Shown here in pieces: positions 50,451-59,154 of a stretch of 64,000 bases of DNA. Origin of the DNA: Hymenobacter sp. J193. GTDB lineage: Bacteria > Bacteroidota > Bacteroidia > Cytophagales > Hymenobacteraceae. The stretch spans positions 310,001 through 374,000 of the forward strand of contig NZ_JAJONE010000001.1 in NCBI RefSeq assembly GCF_024700075.1. The letters are read 5' to 3'. Within the stretch, counting starts at the first letter, position 1; each line of letters begins with the position of its first letter. The notes under the pieces were generated by a model, which saw only the letters and a list, made by a program, of their open reading frames with translations, made no database searches and was not told the origin of the DNA. A program made the position numbers and the translations under genes.

Positions 50451-51179
50451 ATGCCTTTACCTTCCCTGCATAAACACGAGTTGCTCCAGCGTGAGTACGG
50501 CCAGAGCACCTACCAGCTCATCCAGCAGCTCCACGATATCGAAGACCGCGACGAGCGGACCAAGCGCGCCCACCAGTTGGTACAGCTGATTTTCCGCCTG
50601 CAGCCGCAGCTGCGCGACCAGCCCGACGCCCAGCAGAAGGTGTGGAACCACCTCTACGAAATGGCCGATGAAAACCTGGACATTGACGCGCCCTTTGAGC
50701 TTAAAGGCTTAAAGGAGCTGAACCAGCACCCCAAGCCCCTGCCCTACCCCCAGAAAGTGCTGAAGCTGCGCGCCTACGGCCGGGGCGTGGAGCTGATGGT
50801 GGAGAAAGCCTTGTCGCTGGAAGACCCGCAGGAGCGCGAGCAGGCCACCATCACCATTGGCCGCACCATGAAGTTCCTGTACCGCTCCCACAACAAGGAA
50901 AACGCCAAGGACGTCACCATCCTCAAGCACCTCAAGGACCTTTCCGGTGGCAAGCTTACTCTCGACCCCGTTCAGGTAGAAGCCCAGGGCTTGTTTGAAA
51001 CCGCCGCTGCTCCCGCCACTACTGGTGGCCGTCCGGCCCCCTTCATCGTGCCGCAGCCCCGCCAGGAGCGCCCCGACCGCGAAGGCCGCCGCAGTGGAGG
51101 TGGCGCTGGCAACCGCCGCGACAAACAGCGCCGGGGCGGCAAGAAAAGCCGCCAGGAGCCCCAGCAACCCCCGCAGTAG
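50451..51179 (+). CDS. DUF4290 family protein with basic disordered tail
   Basis: The ATG at 50451 gives 242 residues. The helical N-terminal DUF4290 domain (about 1-165) includes LLQREYGQSTYQLIQQLHDIEDRDERTKRAHQLV and PQKVLKLRAYGRGVELMV. The rest is low complexity and rich in Arg, Gly and Pro (RRDKQRRGGKKSRQEPQQ), which could bind nucleic acid. Members are restricted to Bacteroidota and lie directly upstream of murA, as here (start 142 bases downstream). Function is unknown. Confidence 0.9.
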   Translation: MPLPSLHKHELLQREYGQSTYQLIQQLHDIEDRDERTKRAHQLVQLIFRLQPQLRDQPDAQQKVWNHLYEMADENLDIDAPFELKGLKELNQHPKPLPYPQKVLKLRAYGRGVELMVEKALSLEDPQEREQATITIGRTMKFLYRSHNKENAKDVTILKHLKDLSGGKLTLDPVQVEAQGLFETAAAPATTGGRPAPFIVPQPRQERPDREGRRSGGGAGNRRDKQRRGGKKSRQEPQQPPQ

Positions 51180-51184
51180 TTTTT

Positions 51185-51263
51185 AGCTGTCCGAGTCAAG
51201 TTGTCCGTCGTCAGGCTGCACCAGCCTTTGGCGACGGACAATTTCACTTGTCAACGAACAGCT
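51185..51263. repeat. Multi-part inverted repeat between the DUF4290 gene and murA
   Basis: AGCTGT (51185-51190), CAAGT (51197-51201) and TTGTCCGTCG (51201-51210) are inverted at 51258-51263, 51246-51250 and 51232-51241 in matching order. The hairpin lies in the presumed murA leader. Confidence 0.75.
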
Positions 51264-51321
51264 ACCATTGCCATCAGGGGGCCGAAAAACTGACCACGAA
51301 CAACGAACAATCTGTTACTAC

Positions 51322-52626
51322 ATGGCTTCATTTGAAGTAATCGGCGGCCAACCGCTGAAAGGCGAAATCATCCCTCAGGGCGCTAAAAACGAAGCCCTGC
51401 AGATTCTGTGCGCCGTCCTGCTCACGCCCGAGCCTGTTACCATCAGCAACATCCCCGACATCCGGGACGTGAACAAGCTCATTGAGCTACTGCGCGACAT
51501 GGGCGTGAAAGTAGGCAAGCTGGCTTCCGACACCTACCGCTTCCAGGCCGACGCCGTCAACCTCGACTACCTCGACACGCCTGAGTTTGTGGCCCAGGCC
51601 GGCGCTTTGCGCGGCTCCGTTATGATCCTGGGGCCTATGCTGGGGCGGTTTGGTAAGTGTCAGCTCCCCAAGCCCGGCGGCGACAAAATCGGCCGGCGGC
51701 CCATGGATACGCACTTCCTCGGCCTGGAAAAGCTGGGCGGCAAGCTCACCATGGAAGGCTCCGATTTCTACCGCATCAAGGCCGAGAATGGCCTGACGGG
51801 CACTTATATGATGCTGGACGAAGCCTCCGTGACGGGTACGGCCAACATCGTCATGGCCGCCGTGCTGGCGAAGGGTACCACTACCATCTACAACGCGGCC
51901 TGCGAGCCGTACCTGCAGCAGCTCTGCAAGATGCTGGTGCGCATGGGCGCGCAAATCAACGGCATTGGCTCCAACCTGCTCACCATTGAGGGCGTGGAAA
52001 GCCTGGGCGGCACCGACCACCGCATGCTGCCCGACATGATTGAAATTGGCTCCTTTATTGGCCTAGCGGCCATGACAGGCTCCGAAATTACCATCAAGGA
52101 CTGCCAGATTCCGGAGCTGGGCATCATCCCGGACACCTTCCGCAAGCTGGGTATTCAGCTGGAGTTCCGCGGCGACGACATCCACATTCCGGCGCAGCCT
52201 CACTACGAAATTGCTACCTACCTCGACGGCTCCATTCTGACGGTTTCGGACCACACCTGGCCTGGCTTCACGCCCGATCTGCTCAGCATTGTGCTGGTGG
52301 TGGCTACCCAGGCGAAGGGCACCGTGCTCATTCATCAGAAGATGTTCGAGTCGCGCCTGTTTTTCGTGGATAAGCTCATCGACATGGGTGCCCAGGTAAT
52401 CCTCTGCGACCCCCACCGCGCCACCGTCATCGGCCTGGACCGCCAGAAGCAGCTGCACGGCATCAACATGACCTCGCCCGACATCCGGGCGGGCGTGGCC
52501 CTGCTCATTGCCGCACTTTCCGCCGAAGGCCGCAGCGTGATTGACAACGTGGAGCAGATTGACCGCGGCTACCAGTACATCGACAAGCGCCTCTCGGCCC
52601 TCGGCGCCCAGATCCGCCGCCTGTAG
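51322..52626 (+). CDS. murA: UDP-N-acetylglucosamine 1-carboxyvinyltransferase MurA, Asp active-site variant
   Basis: The ATG at 51322 gives 434 residues, beginning FEVIGGQPLKGEIIPQGAKNEAL, with the conserved Lys-Asn pair. The loop that normally carries catalytic Cys115 reads KPGGDKIGRRPMD, so Asp121 replaces Cys. This natural substitution, known for example in mycobacteria and chlamydiae, keeps activity but prevents covalent inactivation by fosfomycin. MurA commits UDP-GlcNAc to peptidoglycan by transferring enolpyruvate from PEP. A strong terminator follows. Confidence 0.95.
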   Translation: MASFEVIGGQPLKGEIIPQGAKNEALQILCAVLLTPEPVTISNIPDIRDVNKLIELLRDMGVKVGKLASDTYRFQADAVNLDYLDTPEFVAQAGALRGSVMILGPMLGRFGKCQLPKPGGDKIGRRPMDTHFLGLEKLGGKLTMEGSDFYRIKAENGLTGTYMMLDEASVTGTANIVMAAVLAKGTTTIYNAACEPYLQQLCKMLVRMGAQINGIGSNLLTIEGVESLGGTDHRMLPDMIEIGSFIGLAAMTGSEITIKDCQIPELGIIPDTFRKLGIQLEFRGDDIHIPAQPHYEIATYLDGSILTVSDHTWPGFTPDLLSIVLVVATQAKGTVLIHQKMFESRLFFVDKLIDMGAQVILCDPHRATVIGLDRQKQLHGINMTSPDIRAGVALLIAALSAEGRSVIDNVEQIDRGYQYIDKRLSALGAQIRRL

Positions 52627-52677
52627 CAGCCCGTTTGGTGCTTGGCCAAATAACTCACATACACAATTCTTCCCCTG

Positions 52678-52713
52678 AGCCGCCCGGTTTCTGCTTGCAG
52701 AGGCCGGGCGGCT
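52678..52713 (+). terminator. Intrinsic terminator after murA
   Basis: AGCCGCCCGG (52678-52687) and CCGGGCGGCT (52704-52713) form a perfect 10-bp stem. It is followed by TTGCGTTTG. Confidence 0.75.
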
Positions 52714-52813
52714 TTGCGTTTGCTGCCGGCAGTGGGTTACGTTTCAGGAGTGCCGGTATGAAGAAGCAGAAGCTGCGCGGCTTTTTCATCCATTTCAATT
52801 CCCCTTTCTTCCG

Positions 52814-53530
52814 ATGAAAAAGTATTTGCGTCTGCTCCCGCTGGCGGGGCTGATGCTGGTTGGGTGCGCCCAGCAGCAAGCCCCCGAAACCGTTGAAGAA
52901 TCCCCAGCGCAGGAAATAGTGGTTCCTGCCGCCACCGAGCTATCGGGCATTCCACTGGGCCGGCTGTGGCAAACCCGCCGCCCCGTGATTTATGAGGGCG
53001 AGATGCGCATGGCCGTACAGGATTTTGCAGCGGCAACCAGCCGGCTGGATACCGTACTCTACCAGCATCATGCTTACCTGGCCGAAGCGCACGAAGCCAG
53101 GGAAGACAGCCGCCACACGCAGCGGCTTACCATTCGGGTACCTTCAACTCAGTTTCTGGCGCTTACCGTGGCGCTGGGCCGCCTGGGCTACGTCGAAAGC
53201 AAAGACATCCGCTCCCGCGACCTGGCTACGGAGCAGCTGCGCGTGCGCACCATTCCCCGCGCTGCCACTGATACCACTACACTCTCGGCCCATGACCGGC
53301 TGCTGGCGGAAGAAGCCACGCTGGGGACGCTTCATTTGCAGTATTACCAGCCGGTTCCCACCGAAATGGAACCCCAGGCCCCGCTGTTTCCGCGTTTGGC
53401 AGCAGGCCTGCGCTACGGCTGGTATCTGCTGGGCGAATCTTTGATAGTCGTCACGTATTTCTGGCCACTCACGTTGCTGGTTGGTGCCTGGCTCCTTTAC
53501 CGGTGGCGACGCGCCTTAATTTCCCGCTGA
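52814..53530 (+). CDS. DUF4349-like lipoprotein
   Basis: A 238-residue protein. The signal peptide ends in the lipobox LMLVGC (Cys18). The middle part resembles DUF4349: RPVIYEGEMRMAVQDFAAATSRLD, QRLTIRVPSTQFLALTVALGRLGYVESKDI and the helix HDRLLAEEATLGTLHLQYYQP. A C-terminal membrane helix is followed by a basic end (about 205-232, LTLLVGAWLLYRWRRALISR). Such proteins are thought to sit in the envelope; no function is known. The gene ends at a strong terminator. Confidence 0.8.
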   Translation: MKKYLRLLPLAGLMLVGCAQQQAPETVEESPAQEIVVPAATELSGIPLGRLWQTRRPVIYEGEMRMAVQDFAAATSRLDTVLYQHHAYLAEAHEAREDSRHTQRLTIRVPSTQFLALTVALGRLGYVESKDIRSRDLATEQLRVRTIPRAATDTTTLSAHDRLLAEEATLGTLHLQYYQPVPTEMEPQAPLFPRLAAGLRYGWYLLGESLIVVTYFWPLTLLVGAWLLYRWRRALISR

Positions 53531-53550
53531 AAATGCTCCGTACGCCCAAG

Positions 53551-53603
53551 CTGAAAATGAAACCGCCCGACTACGCAGCATAGTCGGGCGGTTTCATTTT
53601 CAG
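53551..53603. terminator. Perfect 23-bp-stem bidirectional terminator
   Basis: Arms 53551-53573 and 53581-53603 are perfectly complementary around the loop CGCAGCA. It lies between the convergent DUF4349 and holin-family genes. Confidence 0.9.
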
Positions 53604-53612
53604 CACTGCCGA

Positions 53613-53948
53613 TCAGTCGACCACCATATCCACTACCGCCGTCACCAACGAAAGCACTACGCTGAACAGCAGCGCCGCCAGGAAACCATCAACTTTGAAG
53701 CCGGGCAGAATCCAGTCGGCCAGCAGCACGATAACGGCATTGATGACCAGCAGAAACAGCCCCAGCGTGAGCACGGTAATCGGGAAGCCCAGGATTTTCA
53801 GAATCGGCTTCAGGATGGCATTCAATACAGCCAGCACCAGCACCAGCAGAACAGCGTCTTTGAAACCGCCAATGTGCGAGCCGGGCAGGTACATGGCCAG
53901 CACGTAAGTAAGAATGGCCGTGAGAATGAACTTGAGAATGAAGCCCAT
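53613..53948 (-). CDS. Phage holin 4 superfamily (DUF360) membrane protein
   Basis: A 111-residue protein with four membrane helices (about 4-24, 30-52, 56-78 and 88-110). The motif pattern GFILKFILTAILTYVLAMYL and ILKPILKILGFPITVLTLGLF matches Phage_holin_4_2. These are chromosomal membrane proteins of unknown function despite the family name; no phage genes are nearby. Confidence 0.85.
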   Translation of the reverse strand: MGFILKFILTAILTYVLAMYLPGSHIGGFKDAVLLVLVLAVLNAILKPILKILGFPITVLTLGLFLLVINAVIVLLADWILPGFKVDGFLAALLFSVVLSLVTAVVDMVVD

Positions 53949-54063
53949 AACAGTGGAGAGAGTTGAGAGTGAAGGGAGATCTGTACTGGAACCAATTATA
54001 GCGCCGGGCTAATGTACTCTTTCCCGCGGGCTTGGGTTATTCCGGCAGTTCGTTTAGCCAACA

Positions 54064-54099
54064 AAAAAGGTCTACTTCCCTACGGAAACAGACCTTTTT
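54064..54099 (-). terminator. Intrinsic terminator after the ureohydrolase gene
   Basis: AAAAAGGTCT (54064-54073) and AGACCTTTTT (54090-54099) form a perfect 10-bp stem with T-runs in both directions. It closes the leftward chemotaxis-ureohydrolase unit. Confidence 0.85.
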
Positions 54100-54118
54100 C
54101 TCATAGTTGAAAGGCCAA

Positions 54119-55204
54119 TTAGCCGGCCATGCCGCTAGCTTTCAGGTGGCCCTGTGAAACAGCCATCCAGTTGCACATCTGGTACAGGAGGCGTGCGCCC
54201 ACGTTGCCGTTCCAGTCGGTTTCGCCGGGGGCTACCTCGTTCAGGTCGCAGCCGATGATCTGGCGGCCGGAGCGCACCACGGCCCGGATCAGGTAAAGGG
54301 CTTCCTCAAACTCCAGCCCGCCGGGCACGGGCGTGCCGGTACCGGGGCAGAGCTTGGGGTCGAGGCCGTCGATATCGAAGCTCAGGTACACCTTGTGGGG
54401 TAGCTGGGCTATGATTTTGCCGCACATCTTCTTCCACGACTTCTTCTCATACATCTGGTCGCGCAGGGAGCGGTGGTGAAACATGGCCACCCGGCCCCCG
54501 GAGTGCGCAATCAGGTCGGCTTCCTGCTGGCACAGGTCCCGGATGCCTACCTGCACCAGCTTCTTAACCTGTGGCAGTTGCAGGGCGTTGTACATGATGG
54601 AGGCGTGCGAGTACTGGAAGCCTTCGTAGGCAGGGCGCAGGTCGCAGTGCGCATCAATCTGCAGAATCCCGAACTCCTCGTGGCGCTGGGCCAGCGCGTG
54701 CATATAGCCCAGCGGGGTGCTATGGTCGCCGCCCAGCACCACCACGCTCTTGCCTGCGTCAAGCAGGGCGCCGGTCTTTTGCTGCAGCCACGCCAGCAGT
54801 TCCTGTCCTTTGGCGGTGATGGCAGCGGGTACGGACGCAAATTTTGCCCCACCTTTCGCGGGCCGTCCGGCTTCCAGCCAGCCAATGTACTCTTCCGACT
54901 GCTGCCGTAGCATATGGCTTTGCTGGGACCAGGTTTCGTCGATTTCCTCCATGGCAATTCCCAGGCGCCAGGCATCCGGCACGTCTGGGTCGTAGAGGTC
55001 TACCTGGGCGGAAGCGTCGCGGATGGCGGCGGGCCCGGCCGCAGTACCGGCACGGTACGACACAGTCACTTCCCAGGGCACAGGCACTACCACTACCTGG
55101 GCTTCAGCGGGGGTGAAAGGCAGGCCAAACAACCCGCCGCTGGAATCCCCAACGCCGTTGGGGTCAAACTGAGCAAGCTTTTCTTCGAGCGAAGAGGTGG
55201 ACAT
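54119..55204 (-). CDS. Ureohydrolase (agmatinase/arginase/formiminoglutamase family)
   Basis: The ATG at 55204 gives 361 residues. The binuclear manganese site is complete: GGDHST, QIDAHCDLR and SFDIDGLDPKLCPGTGTP. An unusually long insertion (SQQSHMLRQQSEEYIGWLEAG-type helical stretch) follows the N-terminal beta region. The pattern is closest to agmatinase-family proteins of Bacteroidota; arginase or guanidinobutyrase activity cannot be excluded. It starts 28 bases after cheC, so it is probably the last gene of the chemotaxis operon. Confidence 0.85.
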   Translation of the reverse strand: MSTSSLEEKLAQFDPNGVGDSSGGLFGLPFTPAEAQVVVVPVPWEVTVSYRAGTAAGPAAIRDASAQVDLYDPDVPDAWRLGIAMEEIDETWSQQSHMLRQQSEEYIGWLEAGRPAKGGAKFASVPAAITAKGQELLAWLQQKTGALLDAGKSVVVLGGDHSTPLGYMHALAQRHEEFGILQIDAHCDLRPAYEGFQYSHASIMYNALQLPQVKKLVQVGIRDLCQQEADLIAHSGGRVAMFHHRSLRDQMYEKKSWKKMCGKIIAQLPHKVYLSFDIDGLDPKLCPGTGTPVPGGLEFEEALYLIRAVVRSGRQIIGCDLNEVAPGETDWNGNVGARLLYQMCNWMAVSQGHLKASGMAG

Positions 55205-55232
55205 GAGCAGAAAAGAAAACGGCGGAACGCGC

Positions 55233-55871
55233 TTAAGCGCCCGCCGACTGCGTATCAAGGAAGTTGTAGCCGCGAATGATTTCCAGAATCTTCACAAACG
55301 TGGCGCGGTCAAAGAACAGCATCAGCGGCAATTCCACGGAGCTGTTCTGATCAGAGAACTGGGTGATAACCGAGAAAATCAGCGGCTGAAACCCCGGGTT
55401 GTGGCTGATAAGGCTGTTCAGGGAAATGGTCACGTCGCCATTGGAAGCGGCTGGCGGTGCCCCGTAGATGTGGGCCTTGAGAATGTTGGCCAACTGCGTA
55501 ACCAGCGCACCGGTGATGATATTGCTCATCTCCAGCAGCAGGGACTCCTGCATCTCATTTATATCAATGGACTCCGGCACGTCCATACGCAAGCACACTT
55601 TGGAGAGGCGCTGCACATGCTGACCGGAGAACAGCATCAGGGTGGTGCCGTTGAAATCTCCACGGATGTCTGACTGAATGATGCGGTGACTGGTTTCGTA
55701 CTGGCGCACGGTTTCTATCACGCTTTCGGCCGTGACCAGATCCAGGTTGGGCACCTCCAGCAATACCTTTTCCTGCGCAATAACTGCGAATGAGTCTGCC
55801 GCGCGCGCCAGGCCGATATTGAGAATCTCACGGATGATATCCCGCTCCAGTTCCGTCATGTGCAACTCCAT
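55233..55871 (-). CDS. cheC: CheC-type CheY-phosphatase/chemotaxis protein
   Basis: The ATG at 55871 gives 212 residues. CheC has two pseudo-symmetric phosphatase helices, each with a Glu and an Asn three residues apart. Both are visible: REILNIGLARAADSF (Glu15, Asn18) and LEMSNIITGALVTQL (Glu114, Asn117). It should dephosphorylate the neighbouring CheY. It lies 65 bases after cheA on the minus strand. CheD, which often partners CheC, is absent from the window. Confidence 0.87.
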   Translation of the reverse strand: MELHMTELERDIIREILNIGLARAADSFAVIAQEKVLLEVPNLDLVTAESVIETVRQYETSHRIIQSDIRGDFNGTTLMLFSGQHVQRLSKVCLRMDVPESIDINEMQESLLLEMSNIITGALVTQLANILKAHIYGAPPAASNGDVTISLNSLISHNPGFQPLIFSVITQFSDQNSSVELPLMLFFDRATFVKILEIIRGYNFLDTQSAGA

Positions 55872-55936
55872 ACTCTCAAATCGGTTGGCCGGCTCATGGT
55901 GCGGGGCACCCCGAGCCAGGGTATGCAATACGTTGA

Positions 55937-57562
55937 TTAAGGTCTTTTGGCCAGAAACACTCGGGTTATGGCCGGCACATCCAACACCAGGCATACCTGC
56001 CCACTGCCCAGCAGCGTAACGCCGCCAAACAGATCAATGGTATCCAGGGGTTGAGACATGGGTTTGATGACAATGTTTTGCTGGCGTACAAACCGGTCGA
56101 CGATGAGGCCCAGCCGCCGGTTGTTGTAGTTGGCAATGATGATGTCCTGCCGCCCGTGCAGCTCGCTGCGGTCGGCGGGAGGCAATGGTTCGTCGCCGGA
56201 ATGCAGCAGCTGCCGCAAGCTCACTACCGGCACGTTTTCGCCCTGCACTTCGGCCAGGAGCATACCGCCCACCACATGCAGCTGCTGCGGCCAGAGGGAT
56301 ACCACCGAGTCGATGTGCATGAGCAGCAGGGCGTAGCTGCGGCCTTCCAGTTCAAAGAGCAGGGCGCCTTTTACGGCAATGGAGGTGGGCAATACCAGCG
56401 TAAAGGTAGTGCCCTTGCCCAGTTCCGAGTCTACGCGCAGCTGCCCGCCGAGGGAGTCGATGGCCAGCTTCACGACATCCAGGCCCACGCCCCGGCCCGA
56501 AATGTCAGTTACTTCCTTGGCCATAGAAAAGCCGGGCTCAAAGAGGAAAGCCCGCACGTCGCTGGGGCTGAGCGAGGCCGCAGCGCCGGCACTTACCAGC
56601 CCGCGCTCCACGGCTTTGCGCCGCACGCTTTCCACATTGATACCCTGCCCATCGTCGCGCACCTGAATGAGTACATCGTCGCGCTCCGTCGAGGCCAGGA
56701 TAGCCAGCTCCCCTACCGGCGGCTTGCCAACCTTTTCGCGTTCGGCGGGCTGCTCGATGCCGTGCCCGATGGCGTTGCGTACCAAGTGCAGGAGCGCATC
56801 GGTAATGATCTGGAGAATGTTGCGGTCAATCTGAATATCCTGTCCGCTGATGGTCAGGTTGACTTCCTTTTGCTCGGCTGTAGCTACGTCGCGCACCACC
56901 CGCGGAAACTTGTTGAACAGCGACCCAACGTTTACCAGGCGGGCATCCATTACACTGTACTGCAGCTCATCGGCAATGCGGTACAGGTGCGAGGCTACCG
57001 CCTGAAGCGCCGGATTGCCAATTTCCTGGCCCAGGGTAAACACCCGGTCGCGGTCAATAATTAGTTCTCCAACCAGATTCAGCAGATGATCAAGCTTCTT
57101 GATTTGGATATAAACCAGGTCCGAAAGCTCCAGCTTGCGGGAGTCTTCGGTAGCCAGCTCGCCTTCCAGAATGGGCTCTTCACCTTTCACCAGCCGGTCG
57201 AGGTTGGCCAGCAACATGCTTGCCTCGGGTAGCGGCGCGTCCTCGCCAATGGCCCGAATGATGACGCCAATAGTATCGATGCCGCCAAAGATGACAGGAA
57301 TAACCGAGCCCGTGAAGGATTTTTCCTTGCTGCGAATCAGACCGAAGATAGTCTCCATGCCGTGGGCAATTTCGCCCAGCTCATTGAAGCCCATGGCCCG
57401 TGCATTCGCCTTCAGGTTGTGCATCAGCCGGAACAGCTCATTGAGTGCGGCGTCGGCCTGGGGGTTTTTCTCCAGCTCGCTGATATGGCGGCCCATGGCG
57501 TCGTAGTACTCCAACGCTTCCGCCATGAACATTTCGCGGTATTCCTGGTCCCGTGATTTCAT
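55937..57562 (-). CDS. cheA: Chemotaxis histidine kinase CheA (no P2 domain)
   Basis: A 541-residue protein from ATG 57562. Domain order is: HPt/P1 at about 1-110 with phosphorylated His48 in LMHNLKANARAMGF; a short linker without a recognisable CheY-binding P2; dimerisation P3 (about 145-210); ATP-binding P4 with LHLVRNAIGHGIE, RDDGQGIN and GRGVGLDVV; and a CheW-like P5 (about 390-541). The short length is consistent with a missing P2, so CheY must dock elsewhere. Its start overlaps the cheB stop by four bases. Confidence 0.92.
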   Translation of the reverse strand: MKSRDQEYREMFMAEALEYYDAMGRHISELEKNPQADAALNELFRLMHNLKANARAMGFNELGEIAHGMETIFGLIRSKEKSFTGSVIPVIFGGIDTIGVIIRAIGEDAPLPEASMLLANLDRLVKGEEPILEGELATEDSRKLELSDLVYIQIKKLDHLLNLVGELIIDRDRVFTLGQEIGNPALQAVASHLYRIADELQYSVMDARLVNVGSLFNKFPRVVRDVATAEQKEVNLTISGQDIQIDRNILQIITDALLHLVRNAIGHGIEQPAEREKVGKPPVGELAILASTERDDVLIQVRDDGQGINVESVRRKAVERGLVSAGAAASLSPSDVRAFLFEPGFSMAKEVTDISGRGVGLDVVKLAIDSLGGQLRVDSELGKGTTFTLVLPTSIAVKGALLFELEGRSYALLLMHIDSVVSLWPQQLHVVGGMLLAEVQGENVPVVSLRQLLHSGDEPLPPADRSELHGRQDIIIANYNNRRLGLIVDRFVRQQNIVIKPMSQPLDTIDLFGGVTLLGSGQVCLVLDVPAITRVFLAKRP

Positions 57563-58628
57563 CCGAGCGAGAGTTGGGAAACAGAACGGGCCTGCGCATG
57601 GGCAGGCGACGCCGCGGAACCATACCGGTTTATAAACTCGGCAATACTATGCAAAGGCAACACCTGGGAAGCCAGTCCGGCCTGGATAACTGATTTGGGC
57701 ATCCCGAATACCGTAGCCGACTGCTCATTCTGGGCAATGATGGTGCCGCCCTGGGCGCGCACCAGCTGCGCGCCGGCCGTACCGTCGCTGCCCAGTCCAC
57801 TTAGGATAACGCCCGTGACCTTCCGCCCGATCGTGCGGGCCAGAGAAGCCAGCAGCAGATCGATGGAAGGCACATCGAAGCCCGGCATTTCCGTGGAGAA
57901 TTCGGTTTGCCAGCCCAGCCAGGGCCCGTTGCTGATCGGGCGTACCACCATGTTCTGCCCACCGGGAATGACCATGATCTTGCCCGGCTCCAGCCGCGAC
58001 TCATGGCTGGCAGCCTGCACCGGCAGCGGGGATATGCGGCGTAAACGCTCCACAAACGAGGCCGTAAAATGAGCCGGCAAATGCACGGCTACCAACACGG
58101 CCTGCTTCAGAGTAGCTGACAACTGCTGCACAACCTGCTCCACGGCTTTGGTGCCACCAGTAGACCCTCCGAGCACGATAACGCCCTGAAGCGGTGCCAG
58201 CAATGTAGCTGGCCTGGGAACTGGTGCCGAAACCGGGGGAGCACCGCCCGAATTTTGCGCCAGAAATCGGTCCGCTGCTGGGCGGCACCAGTGTGCTCCC
58301 GGGGCAGCAGCGGCAGTATATAATCGTACACTCCAAAGCGGGCTACCTCGCGTAGCATGCCTGGCAGCGGCAGGCTATTGGCATACAACAGTACGGGTAC
58401 AGGACGCAACCGATTGAGTTGAGCCAGAACCGGTAAGGCGCTTTCCCCCGCAATGACCAGGCTGGGCCGCAGCCGCTGGCATTGACGCACCAGTTCCTCC
58501 GCAGTGCCCCCTGAGCCTACCACCCGCATATCGGGCGCAACCGCCAGCCAACGGGTCAGCTCCAGGCGCGAAAGCCCCGGTAGCTCACCAAGCAAGACGG
58601 TATTAGGTTCAGGAGATAAGCGAATCAC
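57559..58628 (-). CDS. cheB: CheB-type methylesterase with degenerate receiver domain, frameshifted
   Basis: The catalytic part (57559-58203) is intact: nucleophile Ser in LGGSTGGTKAVE, His in VHLPAHFTASF and Asp in LSGLGSDGTAG. It removes methyl groups from receptor glutamates. The upstream frame (58107-58628) is a receiver-like domain that lacks the acidic pocket (LLGELP instead of VDDS) and the phospho-Asp position (LVIAGES), so it should not be phosphorylated normally. A five-base G run (58235-58239) separates the frames; one additional base gives LPPVSAPVPRPATLLAPLQG and a single protein of about 356 residues. The stop overlaps the cheA start by four bases. Confidence 0.85.
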
Positions 58629-58703
58629 GGAAAAAGGAAAGCGTGGCGAAAGGGTATGACTAGAGCCGTAGGCTGACAGCCGAAATAGTCGTCAGCCGGG
58701 CTA

Positions 58704-59114
58704 TTACTGAGCTTCGTCGGTATCGGAGGCTGCTTCGGCCGCGGCGCTGCCCTGTTGCAAGGCGGTGCTCACAATCTCCAGCACCTTCTCTTCCGAAAAT
58801 GGCTTCACGATATACGCTACGGCTCCACTTTCCAGCGCTTCGTTTACAATCACTTCCTGCCCAACGGCGCTGCACATCACGATGCGCACCTCGGGCTGCT
58901 CCTGCCGAATGCCTTTCAGTACATCCAGGCCCGTATTATCGGGCAGAATTACGTCGAGGGTGATAAGGTCGGGGCGGGTGGCGGTGGCCATTTCCAGGGC
59001 CTGCTGGCCGTTGGCTGCTTCGCCTACCACCTCGTAACCGGCGTCGGTGAGCATATTCTTCAGCATCGTGCGCATGTAGAACGAGTCGTCTACGATGAGA
59101 ATGCGGTTTTTCAT
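58704..59114 (-). CDS. cheY: CheY-like response regulator
   Basis: A 136-residue single receiver domain with all key residues: Asp9 and Asp10 (ILIVDDSFYMR), phospho-acceptor Asp54 (ITLDVILP), Ser82 at the switch Thr/Ser position (MCSAVG) and Lys104 (YIVKPFSEEK). An Ala/acidic tail of about 20 residues follows. It should carry the phosphate from CheA to an output such as gliding or pilus machinery; no flagellar gene is in view. It lies 40 bases after cheW. Confidence 0.92.
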   Translation of the reverse strand: MKNRILIVDDSFYMRTMLKNMLTDAGYEVVGEAANGQQALEMATATRPDLITLDVILPDNTGLDVLKGIRQEQPEVRIVMCSAVGQEVIVNEALESGAVAYIVKPFSEEKVLEIVSTALQQGSAAAEAASDTDEAQ

Positions 59115-59154
59115 AAATGAGGGAAACGGGGTGTGACGGGGAAAACGGTTGGGA

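Noticed and set aside
53613..53948. Holin-family protein as sign of a prophage
   Set aside because: Phage_holin_4_2 members are ordinary chromosomal genes and no other phage gene is present.
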